Of a DNA stretch of 64,000 nt, positions 17,405-24,384 are shown one piece after another (the first letter of the stretch is position 1; every line of letters starts with the position of its first letter). This DNA is from Amycolatopsis alba DSM 44262 (GTDB taxonomy: Bacteria > Actinomycetota > Actinomycetes > Mycobacteriales > Pseudonocardiaceae). The notes beneath the pieces were generated by a model. That model was not told where the DNA came from, ran no database searches, and saw only the letters and a list, made by a program, of their open reading frames with translations. The stretch lies in assembly GCF_000384215.1 (NCBI RefSeq), contig NZ_KB913032.1, positions 8,145,605-8,209,604 on the forward strand, read 5' to 3'. The position numbers were made by a program, and so were the translations under genes.

Positions 17405-17932
17405 CTAACCGATCGGGCCGAACACGGCGACCTTCGCCGGGTCGGCGGGGTCGACGCGGGCCTCGTGGCGGGTACCCGGCGCGTACTGCTGGATCGTCGC
17501 CAGCGGCGCGATCAGCGGGACCACCGTCCGGTAGGTGGTGCCGTCGGCGCGGGTGACCTCCAGCGTCGCCGTGTACTGCGCCTGCCCGGCGATCTTCCGG
17601 CCGGTCGGCTCCAGTTCGCGGATCACCAGGGTGGCGGGCTCGCAGGTGTCGTAGAGCCGCCGCAGTTCGGTGCCGTAGGCCTGCAGTTCCTGCTGCTGGC
17701 GCAGCTGCTCGTCCATCGGCAGCGCCAGGAACGCCGCCATGTCCGGGTCGGCGTTGAGGTTCCGGAACGCCTGCGCGGCCAGCTGCGGCGTCGGCAGCTG
17801 CGGGGTGATGTCGTGTCCCTGCGCGGCGGCGGCCTGCCGGAACTGCTCGGCGTGCCGCTGGAAGTCCTGCTGGCCCCGCGCCATGCCCTGCTGCGTCGCG
17901 TCGTTGATCTTGTCGCGGATCTTCTTGAACAT
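17405..17932 (-). CDS. Soluble partner of the DUF3592-like protein
   Basis: 175 residues, no membrane segment. The first half is charged and Gln-rich (about 11 Gln between residues 14 and 85) and helical; the second half (TLEVTRADGTTYRTVVPL ... DPADPAKVAVFG) is a DUF3592-like beta domain resembling the end of the next protein. Function unknown. It begins 58 nt after the CHAT gene, and a 22-bp element shared with the other DUF3592-like operon lies just upstream. Confidence 0.78.
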   Translation of the reverse strand: MFKKIRDKINDATQQGMARGQQDFQRHAEQFRQAAAAQGHDITPQLPTPQLAAQAFRNLNADPDMAAFLALPMDEQLRQQQELQAYGTELRRLYDTCEPATLVIRELEPTGRKIAGQAQYTATLEVTRADGTTYRTVVPLIAPLATIQQYAPGTRHEARVDPADPAKVAVFGPIG

Positions 17933-17988
17933 CGGGTGCCGCCTTTCGCCGTGTCGTTCGTACTGGACACAGCTTCGGCTGGCCGTCC

Positions 17989-18010
17989 TGCTACCGAACC
18001 CAGGTTTTGC
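17989..18010. repeat. 22-bp exact repeat, copy 1
   Basis: On the minus strand it starts GCAAAACCTGGGTTCGGTAG. It recurs exactly at 38434-38455. Both copies lie about 50-60 nt upstream of the first gene of a DUF3592-like operon, reading the same way. This copy also encodes the last residues and stop of the CHAT protein. Confidence 0.8.
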
Positions 18011-21000
18011 CGTCGTCGGTCGCGTCGAGGCAGGTCAGAGGCGCCCAGAAGACCGGTGAGGACGCCGGTTCGGGTTTCTCACGCCAGCGGGCGAGCCGGG
18101 ACCGCTGCCACGCGCACAGCTCGGTGACCGGGTCTTCGCCGGCGAGCGCGGTGTCGACGGCGATGACCAGTTCGGACATCGGGTCCGAACCGGGCACGGC
18201 GGCCGACGTCGGCAAGGCCCAGACCGTGGCGGCGACCAGTCCCGCTCCGGCCGCCACGGTGGCGAGCAGCACGCCGAACGGTTCGGCCAGGCCGAAATCG
18301 CTCGCACTGGCGCAGCCGATCAGCGCCACCCGCGCGGGCATGGTGTCCACATCGGACAGTACGAGGTCGGCGGCGGTGAACGGCCGGTGCGGCCCGATCG
18401 GCGCGGCCGTGCCGGGGAGCTCGGCCGAACAGGACAGGTGCAGCGCGGTCTGCGCGCCGTACTCGTCGCGCACGCGGCTGACGTGTCCCACGAACACCAG
18501 CCGCGAACAGGGCCGCGACAGGAGTTCGGCGAGCAGACGGCGGTCGGTGTCGGTGCGGCGGACCAGATCGAGCCCGCGCCCGACGGCGGGAAGGACCGGG
18601 CCTTCGGCGAGCCGCGCGTCCAGATGGCGGATCAGCGGCGATGTCCCGTCCTGCTTGCCGAGCACGGAACCCAGCTCGCCGAAGGCACTCTGGCCGGGGA
18701 TACGCGGGTCGAGCAGATAGACCGGCGGGCCGTCGGCGGCGGGCGGGCGGCGCGGGATCGCGGCGGGCGCGAGCAGCGAGACGTCGGCGACGTCGAGGAC
18801 GCGCTCGTCGCCGTCGAAACAGGTGCCGATCCCGTCGATCTCGAGCACGTGATCGGCCCGCCGGTCGGGCAGGGCCAGCAGCCCCCACGGAACTCCGGCC
18901 AGGCTCGGTGACGGCTGGATCCGCAGGAGCGGGCGGTTTCCGCCGTCGGCGGCCCTCCGGAGCGCCGCGACCAGGTCCGCGGGCAGGAGATTGAGGGCGA
19001 GAACGCGGGCCAGCCGTTGCTCACCGGCGAAGCTGCCGAACGCGTCTTCGCCCAGTGACCGCCGGACAGCGTCGGCCACGCTCTCGCCTTCGTGCGGTGT
19101 CGGGGAGGCGGCGTCCAGGACCTGGCGGGCGGTCCCGACCAGGGCGAAGTCGATCGGATGCGTGTGGACGGTGTCGAGGTCCTCGGTGGTCCGCCAGGTG
19201 AGGAACGTGTGCCCGGCATCGGCGAAGCGCAGGAGAAAGGTCTCTCGCCCGTGCTTCGCGGCGGGCCAGGTCTCGACGGTTTCGGTGGCGCGCCTCGGCA
19301 GCCCGTAGCGCTCGGCGGCGAGGCGGAGCCACGGCTCCAGCTCCGAGGAGGACGCGGGTGACCAGCGCAGCGCGGGCGGCGGGGCGAGCCGGAGCGGAAG
19401 CGAGGACGTGACGGAACCGAGTGCCGCCAGCGGAAGCCGTGTGTCCTCTGTGGACGGAAGTATCTCGAGGGACGGCAGTGTCCCGGTCAGGCCGAGCGAC
19501 GGACCCTCGACCCCCGTGTACGCCCCGGCCGCGCAGGTACGCTCGATCAGTTCCGCCGCCAGTCTCGGCTCCTGAAGCTGGGACAGCAGCGCCAGCGCCA
19601 TCCCCATCGTGGGAGCCGCGATCTCGCGCGCCCACGCCGTGCGCGCCTGCGGCGAGACGAACTCGAACCGGTACTCCGCCGCCGCGAGGGTCAGCGGGAG
19701 CAGCAGATCCAGCACCGCTCGCGGCTCTTTCCCGCGGGCGAATCCCACGGCGGCCGCGACGAAATCCGTATGCAGGCAGTCCGACCAGTCCCCCGACGCC
19801 CGCGCCGATTCCCGCGCGCGGGTCGCGTAGTCCTCCGCCGTCGCCCAGTCGCCTTCCGCCGCGGCACAGCGGGCCAGTGCGGTGTCGGTGACGCGCAGGC
19901 CCGGAACGTCGCCGTTGGCCGTCCGGATCGTTTTCGCGTGCTCGAACTGTGCCCTGGCCTGCGCGACGTCTCCCGCGTACAGCAGCAGCATGCCCAGCGC
20001 GTGGCTCGCCTCCGCGACGTCACCGGTCAGGCCCGCCGTCGCGAGTTCGTCGCGGGCGGCGACGATCGTGGCGACCGCACCGGGGAGATCACCTGCCAGG
20101 GCACGGGCCTCGGCCAGCCCGATGCCTGCCTTCGCGGCCATCGGGCCGCCCTCATGCTGAGCGCTCAGCCTCAGCATGTCGGCCCTGGCGTCCGCGTCCT
20201 CACCGCCCGCCTGGCGGATCCGGGCCCGTTCGGCCCTGGCCATGGTCTGCTGGTGCGTGACCCGCTCCCGGATCTCGTCGACTTCCGCGAGGACCTCCAG
20301 CGCCGCCAGGATCTCCTCGAGCGCGGCCCGCGCGCCCGCCAGATCCCCGGCGGCGATCTGGACGCGCACGTCGAAGATCCGCAGTTCCATCTCGTCGGTG
20401 CCGTGGACGTCGAGCAACTCGGGCGGATACTGTTCCGGCCCCGCCTCCTTGCGGAACGCCGCGCGGCGGCGCTGTCCGGCGATCAGCTCACGCGCCTTGG
20501 CGACGTCACCTTCCTCCGTGGCCAGGGAGATGAGCACGCGATCGGCGACCTCGCGCGAGCCTTCGATCATCCGCACCTCGGCGTACTGTCCGAAGTGGAC
20601 GATGGCGGCGGTGCTCACCTTGAAGACCTGGAGTACGGCCTCGGCGCATTGTCTCGCGTTGCGCAGATCGCCCGCGGAGTAGAAGACCGTGGCCAGATCG
20701 CTGACCGCGGCGAGGTCGAGGTCGGTCCGGTCCAGCCGGTGCGCGATCTCGCGCATCCGGGTGTACTTCCGGTGTGCGCCCGCGACGTTCCGCACCGCGG
20801 CGAGCCGCTTGGCCTCGTCCTGGACCTGGGCGGCTTCGAGGAGCAGCTTGCGGTACTGGCGTTCGGACAGCGAGCACGCGGGCAGGACACCGTACGGCGC
20901 CGGATCGAGACCGAAATGCGCGGCGACGCAGCGGCAGTTGTACCCGTGCGAACTCGCCGGACCCAGTTCGGGCGGGAGCGGGCGGTCCGGCGGGTTCTGC

Positions 21001-21023
21001 GGTGGCGGCATGCCGACGAGCAC
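17991..21023 (-). CDS. CHAT-domain protease with TPR-like repeats
   Basis: About 1010 residues from the GTG at 21023, one base after the previous stop. The C-terminal 350 residues are a CHAT (caspase-like) domain: catalytic His at about 847 (LVFVGHVSRV) and Cys at about 904 (VALIGCASASDFG) are both intact. The middle 500 residues hold helical TPR-like repeats (AGDLRNARQCAEAVL, AGDVAQARAQFEHAKTI, EGDWATAEDYATRARESA). The N-terminus has a Cys cluster (YNCRCVAAHFGLDPAPYG). CHAT proteases with TPRs act in regulated proteolysis, including defence and cell-death systems. It is third in an operon with two unknown genes. A later in-frame ATG at 21011 is possible. Confidence 0.88.
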   Translation of the reverse strand: MLVGMPPPQNPPDRPLPPELGPASSHGYNCRCVAAHFGLDPAPYGVLPACSLSERQYRKLLLEAAQVQDEAKRLAAVRNVAGAHRKYTRMREIAHRLDRTDLDLAAVSDLATVFYSAGDLRNARQCAEAVLQVFKVSTAAIVHFGQYAEVRMIEGSREVADRVLISLATEEGDVAKARELIAGQRRRAAFRKEAGPEQYPPELLDVHGTDEMELRIFDVRVQIAAGDLAGARAALEEILAALEVLAEVDEIRERVTHQQTMARAERARIRQAGGEDADARADMLRLSAQHEGGPMAAKAGIGLAEARALAGDLPGAVATIVAARDELATAGLTGDVAEASHALGMLLLYAGDVAQARAQFEHAKTIRTANGDVPGLRVTDTALARCAAAEGDWATAEDYATRARESARASGDWSDCLHTDFVAAAVGFARGKEPRAVLDLLLPLTLAAAEYRFEFVSPQARTAWAREIAAPTMGMALALLSQLQEPRLAAELIERTCAAGAYTGVEGPSLGLTGTLPSLEILPSTEDTRLPLAALGSVTSSLPLRLAPPPALRWSPASSSELEPWLRLAAERYGLPRRATETVETWPAAKHGRETFLLRFADAGHTFLTWRTTEDLDTVHTHPIDFALVGTARQVLDAASPTPHEGESVADAVRRSLGEDAFGSFAGEQRLARVLALNLLPADLVAALRRAADGGNRPLLRIQPSPSLAGVPWGLLALPDRRADHVLEIDGIGTCFDGDERVLDVADVSLLAPAAIPRRPPAADGPPVYLLDPRIPGQSAFGELGSVLGKQDGTSPLIRHLDARLAEGPVLPAVGRGLDLVRRTDTDRRLLAELLSRPCSRLVFVGHVSRVRDEYGAQTALHLSCSAELPGTAAPIGPHRPFTAADLVLSDVDTMPARVALIGCASASDFGLAEPFGVLLATVAAGAGLVAATVWALPTSAAVPGSDPMSELVIAVDTALAGEDPVTELCAWQRSRLARWREKPEPASSPVFWAPLTCLDATDDGKTWVR

Positions 21024-21024
21024 G

Positions 21025-22080
21025 TCAGAACTCCTCATCGGCGGAAGCGTCCGCCGCCCGTTCGGCGAGTGTCCCGGCCTCCGGCGGGCGCGCCCGCACG
21101 AGCGCGACGACCTGAGCCCGGTCTTCGGGAGTGGTCCCGGCGACCCCTTCACCCGCCACGCCGACGACGAGCGTGATCCGTCCACTGTGGACGCCGGCGG
21201 CGAGCCGGGTGGCGGCGGCGTCCAGATCGGCCGTGCCGGTGAACCGGCCGGCGCCCAGCGCCAGCGGCACCTCCGCGAACGGCTCGCCGTCGTGGGTGGC
21301 GACCGCGGCGATGGCGGCGTCGGCGAACGCGCCCGCGACATCGACTTCGAGCCGGGCGGTGGCCGCGGTGGTGACGATTCTCCAGGCCACCGTGTTTTCG
21401 GCGGCGTCCAGGATCCCCGGCGGCACCCGCGCCCAGTCGACGCTCGCCCTTCCGCTCGCCAGTACGCCTTCTCCGGTCGCGGCCGGATCGGTGCCCGCGG
21501 CCAGCGCGTACGAGCGCCTGCCCGGTGCCGCGTTTTCCAGGCGTGCCGACATTTCCGCCGCGGCTTCGGCACGCACGACGTCGTCCTGGTCGTCGAACCA
21601 GGCCGCGAGGCGAGCGCACAGTCCCCGGACGTCCGCGGCCACCGGCGGCGCGGCGGCGAGCAGGGCTCCGGCCGCGATCGCCGTGTCGAACAGCTCGGCC
21701 GGGGAAGCCTCGAAGCCGTCGAGGAGGCCTTCCGCCAGGTCCTCCACGTCGGCCGTCGCGACCGCTGTTTCGAGGTCCAGCAACGCCGGATCGAGCGAAG
21801 GAACTCCGAGCGACGGGCTCGCGGGCCACCACCGGCGCAGCCAGAGCAGCAAAGCGAGCCTGCCCAGCTCCGGCCGGGCAGGGAGGTCCGCCTGCCCGTG
21901 ACCAAGGACGGTGAGGCTGGTTTCCGCGCCCGCGAGCCGGGTCAGCCACGGTTCGGCGGCCCCGGCATCACTGAGTTCGACCCGCATCGAGGCCGTCCGG
22001 CCGTCGAGCAGATCGGCGAGGGCGAACCGGATGAGGGCGCCGTCCGCCGCGACGACGGGCGTGTGCACCGGATGCGTCAC
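21025..22080 (-). CDS. CHAT-operon protein, second gene (unknown)
   Basis: 351 residues from GTG at 22080, overlapping the stop of the gene upstream (GTGA) and ending one base before the CHAT gene. The first 200 residues are Ala/Leu-rich with a hydrophobic LALLLWLRRWWP stretch. Residues about 250-330 look like a small beta domain (LEVDVAGAFADAAIAAV ... GRFTGTADLD ... GRITLVVGVAG). I recognise no catalytic motif. Close coupling to the CHAT gene suggests an adaptor, substrate or sensor for the protease. Confidence 0.78.
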   Translation of the reverse strand: MTHPVHTPVVAADGALIRFALADLLDGRTASMRVELSDAGAAEPWLTRLAGAETSLTVLGHGQADLPARPELGRLALLLWLRRWWPASPSLGVPSLDPALLDLETAVATADVEDLAEGLLDGFEASPAELFDTAIAAGALLAAAPPVAADVRGLCARLAAWFDDQDDVVRAEAAAEMSARLENAAPGRRSYALAAGTDPAATGEGVLASGRASVDWARVPPGILDAAENTVAWRIVTTAATARLEVDVAGAFADAAIAAVATHDGEPFAEVPLALGAGRFTGTADLDAAATRLAAGVHSGRITLVVGVAGEGVAGTTPEDRAQVVALVRARPPEAGTLAERAADASADEEF

Positions 22081-23390
22081 GACACGGCCTCCAGATCGGG
22101 CAGCCGGGCCACGAGCGCGCGGCGCACCTTGGTCCGCAGGTCCAGCGAGGTCGAACGGACGACACCGGTGACGAGGTCACGGACGTCGACGGCGTCGGCC
22201 GGCAGGTCGCCGCGGACGTCGAAGCCGTGCAGCCGCACCCACAGCCTGCTGAGGAACTGCTTGGCGAACTCGCGCAGATCACGCAGGAGTTCGCCGTCGG
22301 GCCGCGGGGTGAGCGGGGTGGCCCCGGCCAGGGCGCGGCGCGCGTGCAGGACATAGCCCTCCCGTGCGACCTGGGCGTTGAGCTGTCGCGCGAACTCGGG
22401 GACCCCCGCGGGCGCGGCGCCGTCGAGCGGCCGCAACGCGGGCGCGAGAACGACACCCAGCGCGAAGCAGGCGGCCAGCGCGGGCACACCGAGCCCGAAA
22501 CCCGCGGCGACACGGGCCAATTCGTCGTCGACGAGCTCGGCAACAGGTGCCCGCTCATCCGGGGGAACACGGCGCAGGGTCGCGCGGACCCGCCGTTCGA
22601 CGCTGCGTTCGAGGAGTTCTGCGCCGGTCTCGTCGCGCCGGTTCAGGGGCGGGACGGCGGTGCGCTCCCCGCGCTGCAGGCCGAGATCCGGTACCGGCAA
22701 CCCGGAAATCTCTTGCACGGCCTCGCTCAAGGCATGCGCCCCGCCGGGCCGTCGCAGCGCGAGCCCGAGAGCGTGACCGGTGGCCGAATCGGCGAGGGTG
22801 CTCCAGGTCGCGTCGGAAAGACTCTCGACGAACGCCTGGAGCGCGGTGATGTCCGGCGGCACGGCGGGCTCGGCCTGCCAGCGGCGATGCAGCTCCGCGG
22901 TCAGCTCCGCCGACAGCCGGGGATCCGCGAGATACCCGGTGAGCTGATCGACGCCCGCCGGGCCGCCCTCACCGTGCAGGTCGCGCAACGCCGCCGCGGC
23001 CGTCACCGTCGCGTCCGGACCCGGTGCGCCGAAACCCGTCGCCAGCTCGTACGCGAGCGGGAAGCACACGTCCTGGACGTTGCCCGCCGTGATCCGCAAG
23101 GCGCGGCGCTGCCGTTTGAGGTGGGTGAACCACGCGGCCGTCGCGCGCAGCCTTTCGGCGTCGGCCAGCAACAGCCCCGTCAGTTCCGCCGCCGCGACCG
23201 TGTCCAGTACGGGACGGCCCAGCCGGGGACGTGCCGCCGTGCGGATCACCAGCGGGTCGATGATCTTCTTGATCGTCCGGGTCAGTGGTCCGCCGTCGGC
23301 CGACGACAGGACCTCCACGCCGGGGACGTTCGCCCACGCCTGCGCGAGGACGGCCGAACGCAGCCGGGGCTCGCCCGATCCCGTCGTCAC
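22077..23390 (-). CDS. CHAT-operon protein, first gene (unknown)
   Basis: About 437 residues from the GTG at 23390, which has AGGGGAG 6 nt upstream; a GTG at 23414 would add eight residues. The protein is mostly helical and Ala/Leu/Arg-rich, with no signal peptide. A hydrophobic patch occurs near residues 310-335 (GVPALAACFALGVVLAPAL). No known domain is visible. It overlaps the second gene by 4 bp and follows the SMI1/KNR4 gene closely. Confidence 0.78.
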   Translation of the reverse strand: MTTGSGEPRLRSAVLAQAWANVPGVEVLSSADGGPLTRTIKKIIDPLVIRTAARPRLGRPVLDTVAAAELTGLLLADAERLRATAAWFTHLKRQRRALRITAGNVQDVCFPLAYELATGFGAPGPDATVTAAAALRDLHGEGGPAGVDQLTGYLADPRLSAELTAELHRRWQAEPAVPPDITALQAFVESLSDATWSTLADSATGHALGLALRRPGGAHALSEAVQEISGLPVPDLGLQRGERTAVPPLNRRDETGAELLERSVERRVRATLRRVPPDERAPVAELVDDELARVAAGFGLGVPALAACFALGVVLAPALRPLDGAAPAGVPEFARQLNAQVAREGYVLHARRALAGATPLTPRPDGELLRDLREFAKQFLSRLWVRLHGFDVRGDLPADAVDVRDLVTGVVRSTSLDLRTKVRRALVARLPDLEAVS

Positions 23391-23418
23391 TCGCTCTCCC
23401 CTCGCGTTGCTCACGACT

Positions 23419-24240
23419 CTATCCGAGCCAGGCGGGTTTCCCTTCGATCGTGATGGCTCTGAGCACCTGACACCCCATCGCCTCCGCGGCGCCGAGGATC
23501 ACCGCACGCGCCTCGTCGTCGTCTTCCGGCGGGAACGCGACCCGGATCTGGTGCCCGTAGCAGTCCTCATAGGTCAGCAACCAGTCTCGGTCGATGGCCT
23601 TGAAGTGGTACTGGCGGTTGCCTTCGCCCTCGTCGTGGGATCCGCGGTCCGCGGTGGGGCTCAGGGTGTCGCGAAGGATCTTGAGGCGTTGCGCATAGGG
23701 CAGCTCGCCCTCGGAAAGCTTGACGTACACATGGGATCTGTCGCGGTGAGAATCGAACCACGGCTCCGACGGGGGCGGACCGAGCAACGGAACGTCGAGC
23801 CGTCCCTCGAAGTAGGCGTAGAGGAAGGCCACCGCATCCAGGGCATGGCGACCTGAACCGGCCCGAGGGTTCCAGACCACGGTCGTCCAGTCTTCGGGTT
23901 CGCCTTCGGTGAGCCAGTACAGCGAATCGCCGTTGCCGGTGCGAGCCCATTCCAGCAAGCCACCGGGCTCGGGCCACAGCGCGAAGGGCACCATGTCCGG
24001 CCAGTCGTCACGAAACGCCCCTGCCGTCCCGAGGAGATCGCGCGCGCTCACGACCAGTTCGCCAGGGCTCAGCAGCGAGATGTCGTCGAAGCTTCCCGCT
24101 CCATAGCGCGTGGCGAGCGCTTTGAATTCGGACGGCAACGCGAGCCCGAGCTCTTTCTCGACCGACCGCCAATCCTCTTCGAGAGCGACAGGCTTTTCCG
24201 GCGGCGGCACCAGCCGGATCAGATCATCAAGGTTCCCCAC
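23419..24240 (-). CDS. SMI1/KNR4 (SUKH) family protein
   Basis: 273 residues. LEEDWRSVEKELGLALPSEFKALATRYGAG is the N-terminal signature of the SUKH fold and is followed by FDDISLLSPGELV and LYWLTEGEPEDWTTVVW. SUKH proteins are common immunity proteins against toxins and also occur as regulatory partners. Residues 150-273 form a second region without a name. It is 28 nt upstream of the CHAT-operon genes on the same strand, so it may be the first gene of that operon. Confidence 0.85.
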   Translation of the reverse strand: MGNLDDLIRLVPPPEKPVALEEDWRSVEKELGLALPSEFKALATRYGAGSFDDISLLSPGELVVSARDLLGTAGAFRDDWPDMVPFALWPEPGGLLEWARTGNGDSLYWLTEGEPEDWTTVVWNPRAGSGRHALDAVAFLYAYFEGRLDVPLLGPPPSEPWFDSHRDRSHVYVKLSEGELPYAQRLKILRDTLSPTADRGSHDEGEGNRQYHFKAIDRDWLLTYEDCYGHQIRVAFPPEDDDEARAVILGAAEAMGCQVLRAITIEGKPAWLG

Positions 24241-24282
24241 GTCGCGACTCTAGCCGTACATCCTGCACGACCGTTCGGGGTA

Positions 24283-24328
24283 ACTTTCGTCCGAGTTGTA
24301 CATACTTTCGTTGACTTCGTACGAAAGT
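24283..24328. promoter_or_regulatory. Repeated ACTTTCGT boxes upstream of the large secreted protein
   Basis: ACTTTCGT occurs at 24283-24290 and 24304-24311, and its complement ACGAAAGT at 24321-24328. The last two form a dyad with a 9-nt spacer. They lie 60-100 bp upstream of the start codon, as expected of operators for a sugar-responsive repressor. No regulator is adjacent. Confidence 0.5.
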
Positions 24329-24384
24329 CCTCTTAGGTTCAGCGACGTCACAGAGGTGCTCCGCCGCCGACCCGAGGAGCAACG

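Noticed and set aside
21024..21905. Extension of the CHAT protein to about 1300 residues
   Set aside because: It would overlap nearly all of the second operon gene, which is coupled by GTGA to the first; the extra sequence is Arg/Pro-rich shadow.
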